Assembly (NCBI GenBank): GCA_036571765.1 | Contig: BROE01000017.1 | Location: 1,499,778-1,563,777, forward strand | Reading direction: 5' to 3' | DNA length: 64,000 nt | DNA from: Plecoglossus altivelis | Taxonomy: Eukaryota > Chordata > Actinopteri > Osmeriformes > Plecoglossidae | Shown: in pieces, positions 34,831 through 46,189 of the stretch | Layout: each line of letters begins with the position of its first letter | Position numbering within the stretch: the stretch's first letter is position 1 | Position numbers and translations under genes: made by a program | The notes under the pieces: generated by a model | The model's database searches: none | What the model was told of the DNA's origin: nothing | Seen by the model: the letters and a program-made list of their open reading frames with translations, nothing else

Positions 34831-37424
34831 GGTTGTGTGTTAACCCCTTCCCTTCTATTGTTGGGTGTGTCTCCCCTTGAGACCAATTGCAGGAGACTCC
34901 ACTCCTGCAATTGCTCAATGTCTTATAGGAATGCTTGGGTGTGTATGTGTATGTGTGTGTGCACGCACACGCATGCTTCTTTCCTCCCCTAAAACCCCAA
35001 TGAAGAGAATAATACCATGCTGGAGGGAGGTAGATATAAATAGAGGTAGATCAGATCAGAGAGAAAAGGGGTATCGAGAGATGGAGAGAGCTGCGCTTTC
35101 AGGTCGTGTATGCATCAGTGAAGCATGTGTGGTCTTACCAGCGGTCCCAGACAGTCAGGACACACACACACTGTGTTTCCTTATGTCCATTAATTTCCTG
35201 ACATAATCAGGACACCCCTGAGCAGGGGTGGTAATCCCTCTCGCTCACACACACACACGATCACACACACACACACCTCGTTAAGGCACATACACAGCTG
35301 TCTGTACCATGTGCACCCACATGCCTTTTGGGAGGATTATGCCACAGGGGGTCTGCTCAGTGGGGTAATCAATGTTCCTGTGGAGCTGGAGATTAAGCAC
35401 ATCTTTTTGGACCACACACACGTCTGTCTGCACCACACACACACACACATATACACACATACACACACGTTTGTCTGTACCAAACGCGCGTTTGTCTGTA
35501 CCACAAATCACGTCTTTTTCACACAAACACACACACCACACATAGATGGTTCTAGATGGTACGCACAGTCTGGTTAGTTCATCTGTTCTGTCTGATGAGG
35601 ATTACAGTGTTGGTATTATGACCCCTGACCTTTGACCTGTCCCTGCTGGCTGGGCTTGACTCCTCAGAAGGCCAGTCATCCTGCCTAGCACTGGTTAGGA
35701 CTTCCTGGTCCTGTCGAGGATCAATATGTGGATCAGACAAGTCTGGTGATAATCCATAAGCCTTTGTTTATTTTGCTCACGTAAATGACTGACATGGGAC
35801 AACTACAGGGGGTCAGTTTTGGTTTATTGGATGCCTCATGGTGGTGAAGAGAGCCATTTTCCTAACAGATTGTGTGATTAAGTTGAATTTGGCAATCAGT
35901 GGCATATTAAGTGTTAGCTACAAGCTAATCTAGTGTTTTCTTGCTATATGAAATAAATGACTGACAGGCCCATGGAATCCTTACGGATGTTGCGTGAGTC
36001 ATGATCAATTTGATCAAGGATCTGGTTGAAGGTTCTTGTGTTGTGTGTTCATATGTGCTACAGGGTCTCTGGTCTGCCTCTGTGATGCCAATAGCCATGT
36101 GATGTGGCGTGATATAAGGCGGTGCGAGGTGTCCTGAAGCCCCCCACCCCCACCCCTCCCCAGGCAGCAGGAACATATCAACCCTCTTTAAAGTTGCTAA
36201 CAGCAGAGGTGTACTCCCCCTTTAAAGTTGCTAACAGCAGAGGTGTACTCCCCCTTTAAAGCTACTGAGAGCTAATGGAATATCTCACAATGGAACAGAC
36301 AGGTATTAGGCTAGGAGCTTAAGTGCATGTGCGTGTACTGTAATGTAAAGAGAGTTTGGGTGTGTTCTTTGACCTTGTTCAACTTCAAAAACTCCCTCCC
36401 CTCTCTCTCTCTCCTCTCCTCCCTCCCTCCCCCTTCTTCCCTCCCCTACCTTCGCTCTGTCCTCTTCTCCTCTCTCCTCCCTCCAAGCCTCTGGCTGATC
36501 CTGCTGGTCTGACATGCCGGATCATGTTGACTCTATAGCCGAGGCCCTACACACCATACACACCGCACACACACACCACACAGAAACCTGTCCTTGATGC
36601 TTTTGTCGCTGAATACAAAGCTTAAGGTGTGGTTCCTGTGAAGCTACAACCGCAGCTAGAATGCAATGTCTGGCTGTATGTTGGGTCTCTCTGCTGGTCT
36701 CATTCTAGTACCTTGACTGGTTACTCTGCCGCCTCCATCCTTACTAATCTGTCTGCTGGTCTCTCGAGTCTCCTGGTGTTCTGTAATTAGTCTCGCTGCA
36801 GGTTTCTCTAGTCTCTGGTCTCCATCCCAACTTGTCTCTGGTTGTCCCTCTCTAGCTTCCATCCTAACTAGTCTCTCTGCTGGTCTGTTTAGTATCTTTA
36901 CAACTGTGTTTTCTGGTCTCTCTTTTCTAAGTGTGTTCTGACCCTCCGGTGATGACCAATCAGAAGGACGCCCTTGCAAACCACCTAACAGACCCACAGG
37001 AAACTACAGCTCGCAGAGGACCCTCCTGCCCCGCCCCCAGACCTGCACAGCCAACCAGGACTGGGGACGCAGCCTAAAAAGGAGGACGTGGGTTGCGGCC
37101 AGGGTCGGGGGGTGGGGAGGGCAGGGGGCAGGAGCCGGAGGTTGAGGTCAAGGGTCACGGCTGAGAGAGAGCCCCCTCCTCCTCCTCCCCCTCCCCCCTC
37201 CCCCCTGACACACACCCCTCCACCCCCCTTTGCTGATGCTGCTCCCAGCTCCACTCACTTCCCCTTCTTGTTCACACCATGGTCACATGACAAGAAGTGA
37301 TGCAAGCTGGAGCCCTGTTTCTACTGTCTTCTTTCACAACCTACCTTTTGACCAACCCCTGGAGGACACCTAAAGTCACCCGCAGCTGAGGTTGTTTGTG
37401 TGCGTGTGCGTTCGCGAGGCGACC

Positions 37425-40400
37425 ATGCTGGCCTGCGGTCGTGTGCGCCGGCTGTTCCGTCAGCTGACCCTCCAGACCAGCCTACTCCTCCTCTTCCTCT
37501 TCTGCATGGTCAGCGTGCTGGTCTCCGCTTACTTTCTGTACGCTGCCCGGGGAGGGCTGGAGCCGGCGGGGGGGGTGGAGGACGGCGGTGCGGGGGAGGG
37601 CCGGGGCACCCAAGGCTGGGATGGTGAAGGAGGGGCTGCTGCCACCCCCACTGCGCTCGCATCCTCCTCGCTGGGGCGCCCAGTTCGCCCCTCTGACTCC
37701 GCCCGGACCGAGGCCGTGGTTCTGGTGTTTGTGGAGAGCCAGTACTCTCAGCTGGGACAGGACATCGTGGCCATCCTTGAATCCGGAAGGTTCCGTTACC
37801 GGACTGAGATCGCCCCCGGTAAGGGGGACATGCCAACGTTAACGGACGGGGAGCGAGGCAGGTTCACGCTGGTCGTTTACGAGAATATTCTGAAGTATGT
37901 GAATCTGGACGCCTGGAACCGCGAGTTGCTGGACAAGTACTGTGTGGAGTATGGAGTGGGGATCATAGGATTCTTCAAGGTAACACACACACACAAACCT
38001 ACACACAGTATTCTGTAAATGTAATAAATGCCTTATAAAATTGATCTACACTCCCTCCCCCACCTCCTTCTTCTCACCCCCTCCCCTTCTCTTTTCCTCT
38101 CTCTCCTCCTCCTCTTCTGCTTTCCTTCCTTCCTCCCTCCCTCACTCCTACCTCCTTCTCCCTGCATCCTACTCACCTCCCTCACCCCTCCCTCCAGGCC
38201 AATGAGAACAGCCTGCAGAGCGCCCAGCTGAAGGGCTTCCCCCTCTTCCTCCACTCCAACCTGGCCCTACGCGACTGCTCCGTCAACCCGCGCTCCCCGC
38301 TCCTCCTCATCACGCGGGGGGGGCAGACCCAGCGGGGGCCCCTCCCCGGTGACGACTGGACCGTCTTCCAGTCTAACCACTCCACCTACGAGCCCGTGCT
38401 GCTGGCCCGGTCCCGGGACCCCGTCCGCGACCCCCCCCCGGCCCTGCCTCCGGCCTCCGGGGTGGTGGCCCCCCTGCACGCGTCCGTGGTCCAGGACCTG
38501 GGTCTCCACGATGGCATCCAGAGGGTTCTGTTTGGGAACAACCTAAACTTTTGGCTGCACAAGCTGGTGTTTGTGGATGCGCTGGCGTTCCTCACGGGCA
38601 AGAGGCTGGCACTGGCGCTAGACCGCCACCTGCTGGTGGACATAGACGACATCTTCGTGGGCAAGGAGGGCACCCGCATGAAGGTGGACGACGTAAAGGT
38701 GTGTGTGCGGGGGGGAAGGGGGGGGGTAGAGGTATTTGTGTGTGGAGAGTGTTGTGAGTATGTGGGGAGTGTGTGTGTGTGTGTGTGTAGGGTTGTGAGT
38801 GTGTGTGTGTAGGGTAGTGAGTGTGTGTAGGGTAGTGAGTGTGTGTATAGGGTAGTAAGTGTGTGTGTGTGTGTGTGTAGGGTAGTGAGTGTGTGTGTAG
38901 GGTAGTGAGTGTGTGTGTAGGGTAGTGAGTGTGCGCGTAGGGTTGTGAGTGTGCGTGTAGGGTAGTGAGTGTGCGTGTAGGGTAGTGAGTGTGCGTGTAG
39001 GGTAGTGAGTGTGCGTGTAGGGTAGTGAGTGTGTGGGGAGTGTTGCAGTGTATAACTTATGTTTCCTCATCTGTTCTCTTCTCCTGAGTCGTGGTGTAAG
39101 ATGGATGCTGACTGGTTTTCCTGTGAACAGCTGTTCTAGCGTGCCGCCCGTGGCTGTTTGTAGACTAATGTGTCGTTCCCCCTCCAGACTCTCCTATGAC
39201 TGGCTGTGTGTAGACTAATGTGTCGTTCCCCCTCCAGGCTCTCCTATGACTGGCTGTGTGTAGACTAATGTGTCGTTCCCCATCCAGGCTCTCCTATGAC
39301 TGGCTGTGTGTAGACTAATGTGTCGTTTCCCCTCCAGGCTCTCCTAGAGACCCAGCAGGAGTTGAGAGCCTTCGTCCCCAACTTCACCTTCAACCTGGGC
39401 TTCTCCGGAAAGTTTTTCCATGCTGGTGAGCACTGCATGCATATACACACCAACACACACACACACACACACTAACCCGCACAGGTAGAGATCAATACCA
39501 TTTTCATGTAGCACTTAATAAGCCCTAGTACCTAAGCTTGTCTGAATGCGTGTGTGCGTTCGTGCGTGTATCCATGTGTGTCCAGGTACGGAGGAGGAGG
39601 ACCAGGGAGACGACCTCCTACTGTCCTACGGGAAACACTTCTGGTGGTTCCCTCACATGTGGAGTCACATGCAGCCTCACCTCTTCCACAACCACAGTGT
39701 GCTGGCCGAGCAGATGCTGCTCAACAAGAAGTTTGCAGTGGTGAGGCCGGGGGCTGTGGTGAGGCCGGGGGCTGGGTGAGGCCAGGGGCTGTGGTGAGGC
39801 CGGGGGCTGTGGTGAGGCCGGGGGCTGTGGTGAGGCCGGGGGCTGTGGTGAGGCCGGGAGCTGTGGTGAGGCCGGTAGCTGTGGTGAGGCCGGGGCTGGG
39901 TGAGGCCGGGGGCTGTGGTGAGGCAGGGGCTGGGTGAGGCCAGGGGCTGTGGTGAGGCCGGGGCTGGGTGAAGCCAGGGGCTGTGGTGAGGCCAGGGCTG
40001 GGTGAGGCTGAGGCTGGATAAGGGGTGAGGATGGGGGTAGGGGTAAGGAGGTTGGTTGGTTGGTTCCTCCCTGTGTTTGGGTTAGTGTGTTCCTTTTGTC
40101 TCTGTCCCTCCCTCTCTCTTTCTGTCTCTCCCCCTTTCTGTTTCTCTCTCCCTCTCTATGTCTCTCGTTCTTTCTCTCTGCCTCTCCCCCTACTGATCCT
40201 CTACTCCCCCCCCCCCTCCAGGAGCACGGTATCCCAACCACCATGGGCTACGCTGTGGCCCCCCACCACTCAGGTGTGTACCCGGTGCACCTGCAGCTGT
40301 ACGAGGCCTGGAGGAGAGTGTGGGGAATCAGGGTGACCAGCACGGAGGAGTACCCCCACCTCAAACCTGCTCGACACCGGCGAGGCTTCATACACAGGGA

Positions 40401-43141
40401 CATCAGCGTAAGACACGCACGCAGAGACGCTGAGACACAGACACACGAACACAAGGACACAGACCCGCTTGCACACACACACACACACAAGGGCACGCAC
40501 ACAAGGACACAGTCCCACGTGCACACACACACACACACAAGGGCACGCACACAAGGACACAGTCCCACGTGCACACACACACACAAGGACACAGTCCCAC
40601 GTGCACAAACACACACACAAGGGCACGCACACAAGGAAATAGACCCGCGTGCACACACACACACACCTGTATTTATTTATATTCCATCTTCTACAGCAGT
40701 GTGAGGTTGTCACTTCGATGGTATTTCCGATCATAGCACCTACCTGTAAAATATTCCCCTGTAGCACTTTCTTCCTCTATCACCCTTTCTCTCTCTTGCC
40801 CTCTTTCTCTCCCTCTGTCTCTATCTAATCTATTCTTTTTATCTACTGTATATTGACTGTATATACTGTATCTATTCTCTATCTACTGTATATATGCTTT
40901 ATCTGCAGTATATATTCTATCCTCGATCAGTCTACCTTCTATTTGTATGTATCTAATATCCTTTTGAATCTCTTAGTCTCAGTCTATTCTCTTTATCTCT
41001 CTACCTGTCTCTCTGTTTCACTGTCTGTCCTGTCTACCTCTATATTCCCCCTCTTCTCTCTCCTTCCTGCCTGACCCTCTGATCTTTTGACCTTTACTTT
41101 CCAGTGTTTACGGGTTTAAGTGTCAACCCCTTTTGTATGTGTGCGCATTCATGATTGTGTGTGTGTGTGTTTTTGTTTGTTTGTGTGTGTTTGTGTGTGT
41201 GTGTTCAGGTGCTGCCCAGGCAGACGTGCGGTCTGTTCACACACACCATCTTCCAGAGTGAGTACCCTGGAGGCCCTCAGGAGCTGGACAAGCTCATCAA
41301 TGGAGGAGAGCTGTTCCTCACAGTGCTGCTTAACCCTGTAAGCACGCCATGCACACACACGCACACACACACACACACAGGCGTGCGCGTGCACACACAC
41401 ATGAACACACCACATATCACGGACACCACACAGATACAAACACACTCAGGTTCAAAAGTTCAGGGTCACTTTGAAATGTCCTTGCTTTCCATGAAAAAAA
41501 CGTGTGAAATTAGTTCCAAAATAAATAAGAAATGTAGTCAAGACATTGACAAAAAGCAAAGTTTTCTTTAAAAATTAGGATTTATAACCTAGTCAAAGAA
41601 CCCTCCATTTGCAGCAGTTCCAGCCTTGCAGACCTTTGACATTCTAGTCGTCAATTTGCTAAAGTAATAGGAAGAGATTTGACCCCTAATCTGCCAAAGC
41701 CCCTCCCACAAACTGCATTGGCTTGACGGGCACTTCTGATGTGAGAAATACGGTGAAGCTGCTCCCACAACAGCGCTATAGTGTTGATATCTGGTGACTG
41801 TGTTGACCACTCCATTTTATACAGCATACAGACTGACTGCTTCTTCCCTAAGCGGTATGGAGCAGTGCTTTGGTCCATTGTCCTGTTGTAAGAGGAAATT
41901 GGCTCCAGTCCAACGCTGCCCACAGGGGGATGGAAAGATAACCTTCCTTCATTAAGATCCTGTTTTGCTCTGTATAAATGTCCCGCTTCACCGTCTCCGG
42001 AGCAATGCCAGACTATCGTTTTGCTTCCGCCGTGTTTCACCGACTGCGTCAAGCAATCGTCCCGAATCGTTTCGTTTGGTCATTTATCACACATCAAAAC
42101 TCCCATTCGTCTGTCCATAACACCTTCTCCAACATTCCTCTGAACACTCTCCATGTTCTTTTGCCCATCTTAATCATGTCTTTCTATTGGCCAGTATGGG
42201 ATATAGCTATTTCTTTTCATCTCTGCCTACAAGGCCAGCGTCTCAGTCTCCGCTTCTCCCTAGACGATGTTTTTTAGTAGTTTTTTTTTGCAGATGCTAT
42301 TTAATGTCTGTGCCAGTTAAGGACCTGTGAGGCGTCTGTTCTTTTAAACGAGTCACTCTAATGTACTTTGTCCTCCTGCTCGGTTGTGCACCAAGGCATC
42401 CTACTCCTCTTTGTAATCTGCTTAGAGCCACTCTGCCCTGGTCTGTGAGGGCGGTTATGCACGGCTCGTACAGGATCTTCAGATTCTTGGCTGTTGATCG
42501 ACCTACATTACGCAGAGCGAGAATAGACAGACAAGTTTCAGGAGAACAGGGTTTTTTTTGTTCCTGACCATTTTCAGCCTGATGATCCAGATACTCAACT
42601 AGTCGGAAGAAGGTTTTTATTGTTTCGTTAATTAGCACAGAAGTTTTCAGCTCTGCCAACATAATAAAAGTAGTTCTCTTGTAACGATTAACTATTCTTT
42701 TAAATTGGACTAGATAACACCAAGTGCCGTTGGAACACAGGAATGATGGATCCTGATAATGGGCCTACACACAATGAAACGCCCCATACACACTCATACA
42801 TTTAAGCACAGATATACACACATGCTCAAACCATCACTCACACAAACACATTTTCCTCACTGTTTCTTAACCCACACACACAAACACTCACAGATGCACA
42901 AGCGCACATGCGCACCTCTCTGGTCTCAGTGATGGAGGTGTGGTCCTCTATTTATTCCAGATCAGCATCTTCATGACGCACCTGAGTAACTATGGGAATG
43001 ACCGTCTGGGGCTGTACACCTTTAAGAAGCTGGTGGCGTTCACCCAGACTTGGACACACTTACGACTACAGACTCTGGCCCCCGTCCAGCTGGCACACAA
43101 ATATTTCAGCATCTTCCCCCAGGACAAGGATCCCATCTGGC

Positions 43142-43177
<36 letters not shown>

Positions 43178-46100
43178 GGCTGTTAGGGTGGGGGGTGGAG
43201 ATGATACTGATAAATAAAGGTGTGTGGGCGGGGGGCGCGAGGTTCTGTTTGGTAAGGGTGTGGGAGGGGGAATGTGAGTATGTGTATATATCAAATGTTT
43301 GTGTGTGGGAGGAGAGAAGGAGGTTATGGATGAAAAGGTAGAGGGTTCTGTGTGAAAAACGTTGAGGGATGGAGAGATGGAAGAAGCGGCTACTCCTGTC
43401 TGGAGGGTCAACACTTCCTGTTTTGCTACAGGACCCCTGTGAGGACAAAAGGCATAAGGACATCTGGTCCAAGGAAAAGACTTGCGACCGCTTTCCCAAG
43501 CTGCTTATTATTGGTCCACAAAAGACAGGTGAGAGGCAACTGGCCTATCAGCTCTCACTAGATAGAGGAAAATCCCCAACTGTCTTACTGTTGGCTTCAC
43601 TAACGTGTGTGTGTGTGTGTGTGTGTGTGCAGGCACCACAGCCCTGTACCTGTTCCTAGGCATGCACCCAGACCTCACCAGTAACTACCCCAGCAAAGAG
43701 ACCTTTGAAGAGATCCAGTTCTTCAGCGGACACAACTACCAGCGAGGCATCGACTGGTGGGTGCTCCTCCTTTAACCCACTTGTCCTAGCTCCGACCCCC
43801 ATCTCTCTCTCTCTCTCCCAACCCTGACCCCACTATTCTCTCCTAACCGTGTGTGTGTGTGTGTGTGTGTCCAGGTACATGGATTACTTCCCGCTGCCCT
43901 CCAACACTAGCTCAGACTACTACTATGAGAAGAGCGCCAACTATTTTGACTCTGAGGTGGCAGCGAGCCGGGCTGCAGCCCTCCTGCCTAAGGCCAAGAT
44001 CATCACCATCCTCATCAACCCTGCTGACCGCGCTTACTCCTGGTACCAGGTACGCAGGACCGAGCGCATTTACTGTACATGAGTGCATTGTCTCAGTATT
44101 TGTTATTATTGTTGTTATATTTGAGCCTAAATGTGCACAGGAGAACAAGATAACAAGATAACATGACTCTGAATGTGTTCTCTAATCTCCCATGATTTGT
44201 GTATGCCATGTTGTTTAGCGTGTTCAGTTTTAATATTCCATTTTGTTGGTTGTACTAGTATCCTATCTACATACCGGTAGTATAACAATATGAGCCTCCT
44301 TCTCCCTCCAGCACCAACGAGCCCATGACGACCCTGTTGCCCTAAAGCACACCTTCCATGATGTCATCACTGCGGGACGCGATGCCCCCATCAAGCTGCG
44401 TGTGCTGCAGAGTCGCTGTCTGGTACCGGGCTGGTACGCCACACACCTGGGTCGCTGGCTCAGCCACTACCACTCCAGCCAGGTAATTACCTCACTACTA
44501 CACCACTACTTCTCCATTATGGATCCCGTTAGCCACCATGCTGATATTCTAGCCTGTATGAGTTCCTACTAGCAACCATGCTAACATCCCAGCCTATGTG
44601 TGTTCCTGCTAGCGACCATGCTAACATGCTTGTCTGTTTGTGTTCCTGCTAGTGACTATGCTAACATGCTAGTCTGTTTGTGTTCCTGATAGCGGTCATG
44701 CTGACATGCTAGTCTGTTTGTGTTCCTGCTAGTGACCATGCTAACATGCTAGCCTATTTGTGTTCCTGCTAGCAACCATGCTAACATGCTAGTCTGTTTG
44801 TGTTCCTGCTAGTGACCATGCCAAAATGCTAGCCTGTGTGAGTTCCTGGTAGCGACCATGCTGACATTCTAGCCTGTGTGTTTCTGCTAGTGACCGTGCT
44901 GACATGCTAGTCTGTGTGTGTTCCTGCTAGCGACCATATCAACATTCTAGCCCAAGTGTTTTCCTGCTAGTAACCATGCCAACATTCTAGTCTGTTTGTG
45001 TTCCTGCTAGTGATCATGCTAACATGCTAGCCTGTGTTTTTTCAGATCCTGGTTCTGGACGGGCAGGTTTTAAGGTCGGAGCCAGCTGCTGTGATGGACA
45101 AGATTCAGAAGTTTCTGGGTCTGACCAACACACTGAACTACCATAAGATCCTAGCGTGAGTCTCCACAGATTATTTTTCATCACTGTGTAATTTTACATG
45201 ACAATGCAACTGTACATGAGAACGCTACTTTATAGTACACCTAGAACTGGGTATCTGCACTGATTTCCCACTGATTCCAATTCAGAAGCCGGCAAGTCAA
45301 TTTCAATTGGGATTCAATTTCTGTATTTGGATGGTATTAGTAAAGTTGTGACTTTCAGTTTTTAGAAAATTGGGATAAATTGAATGGAAAGCAAGTAGGA
45401 AATCAGACATGGTTTGGGATTGTATGTGTGTGTTACCGCAATGTTTCATTTCCAGGTTACACAGTTTACACATAGCTTTTTTTAATGGTCATCTTTGTCT
45501 TCATGGTTTCAAAACCGAAAGGTATCTACACATCTGCCTTGCCAGGCTACCTACATAGGCACAATTCCACCATTGTTTGTCTAGTGGTTAAGCTTAGAAC
45601 TATGCATTTGATAAATTGAACACACTGGCTCGTCAGAACTCTGTAACATCTGCAGGATTGGAAGCACATTACAAATAATGTTCAGCTAATCATTTTCACC
45701 CATCATCATAGTCCTTTAAAGGAAAGGCCTTTACAACTCAACTGTATCACAATGTAATTTAACATCAAATAAAGACATTAAGTTAAGATCAGAAACTCGA
45801 CATTGTCTTTCAACTAACCCATCTTGTTTGTGTGTGGCGTGTGTGTCCAGGTTCGACCCTAAGAAGGGCTTCTGGTGTCAGCTGATGGATGGGGGCAAGA
45901 CAAAGTGTCTGGGGAAGAGTAAGGGCCGCAGGTACCCCGACATGGACACAGATGTGAGTTACACACTCTCACGCACTCACACACACGTGCTTACAAACTC
46001 ATGGGCAGACATGCACCTCTGTGCATACACACACACACACTTACACCCCCTCCCTCCTCCCCCTTGCAGTCGCGCTCCTTCCTGAGGGATCACTACAGAG

Positions 46101-46189
46101 ACCACAACATAGAGCTGTCCAAGCTGCTCTACAAGATGGGACAGCCACTTCCTGTTTGGCTAAGGGAGGAGCTTCTGCACAGCAGATAG
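37425..46189 (+). CDS. ndst1: Heparan sulfate N-deacetylase/N-sulfotransferase 1
   Basis: This bifunctional Golgi enzyme removes N-acetyl from GlcNAc of heparan sulfate and N-sulfates it from PAPS. Fourteen coding exons join in consistent phase: 37425-37979, 38198-38698, 39338-39425, 39586-39740, 40222-40407, 41209-41337, 42961-43143, 43432-43528, 43633-43756, 43875-44049, 44312-44482, 45046-45155, 45851-45953 and 46070-46189. They give 898 codons plus stop, against 882 residues in human NDST1. The start MLACGRVRRLFRQ precedes one transmembrane anchor at about residues 18-40 (type II). A Gly-rich stem insertion accounts for the extra 16 residues. The deacetylase domain carries LVDIDDIFVGKEG, FWWFPHMWSHMQPH and GYAVAPHHSGVYPVH. 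The sulfotransferase has the PAPS loop GPQKTGTTALYLF, with the catalytic Lys at 630 (human 614), and the C-terminal WCQL..GKTKCLGKSKGR. Identity to NDST1 rather than NDST2-4 rests on close match to remembered NDST1 sequence and on the adjacent rps14-cd74. Confidence 0.97.
38760..39050. repeat. ~20-bp GGTAGTGAGTGTGTGTGTA repeat in ndst1 intron 2
   Basis: At least a dozen copies of a 20-base unit start just after the exon 2 donor region and run to about 39050. Confidence 0.95.
39141..39340 (+). repeat. 50-bp tandem repeat copying the exon 3 acceptor
   Basis: The 50-base unit (ctcctatgactggctgtgtg, then tagactaatgtgtcgttccc, then cctccaggct) is repeated three times before the true exon 3. Decoy AGs lie at 39187, 39237 and 39287, and the real acceptor is at 39337. 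Each decoy copies the first exon bases, but then reads CTA-TGA, giving an immediate in-frame stop. Confidence 0.95.
39735..40015 (+). repeat. 18-bp repeat copying the exon 4 donor
   Basis: Exon 4 ends GTG|GTGAGG, and the unit GTGAGGCCGGGGGCTGTG repeats about 14 times (some copies shortened to 17 or with GGGTGAGG), so each copy carries another GTG|GTGAGG donor-like site. The first repeat unit keeps the reading frame (VRPGAV); a TGA appears in the second. Confidence 0.95.
40455..40670. repeat. CA-rich minisatellite in ndst1 intron 5
   Basis: Units containing AGGGCACGCACACAAGGACA and agtcccacgtg plus (CA)n repeat at roughly 40-60-base spacing. Confidence 0.9.
41446..42765 (-). mobile_element. 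Degenerate Tc1-like transposon in ndst1 intron 6
   Basis: The left end (caggttcaaaagttcagggt) and right end (ggaacacaggaatgatgg, ctgataatgggcct) resemble fish Tc1 termini. The minus strand encodes broken transposase pieces. An N-terminal helix-turn-helix part (SPETCLSILALRNVGRSTAK) is at about 42300-42660. The catalytic-core remnant, with SVKHGGSKTIVWHCSGDG, LGKKQS, MEWSTQSPDIN and a C-terminal KVCKAGTAANGGFFD, spans about 42045 down to 41592. Frameshifts and stops make it inactive. Confidence 0.88.
43143..43176. repeat. (GT)n directly at ndst1 exon 7 donor
   Basis: The donor GT of exon 7 (CAG|GTGTGTG) is the first unit of a GT run of about 32 bases. Confidence 0.95.
44530..45040. repeat. 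40-bp minisatellite filling ndst1 intron 11
   Basis: About 12 copies of the 40-base unit agtctgtttgtgttcctgct plus agtgaccatgctaacatgct occupy almost the whole intron up to the acceptor of exon 12 (tttttcag). Confidence 0.95.

Larger units (their letters stand above)
23412..37380. other. Long noncoding interval upstream of ndst1 coding exons
   Basis: I find no coding exon with support. It holds GT and CA runs, minisatellites (25540-26015, 28505-28615, 33640-33945), a Harbinger-like MITE (27252-27546), a tRNA-like SINE head (30191-30260), an AT palindrome (32520-32635) and poly-C/G runs (27620-27640, 31441-31457). It is probably ndst1 intron 1 plus intergenic DNA. Confidence 0.5.
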
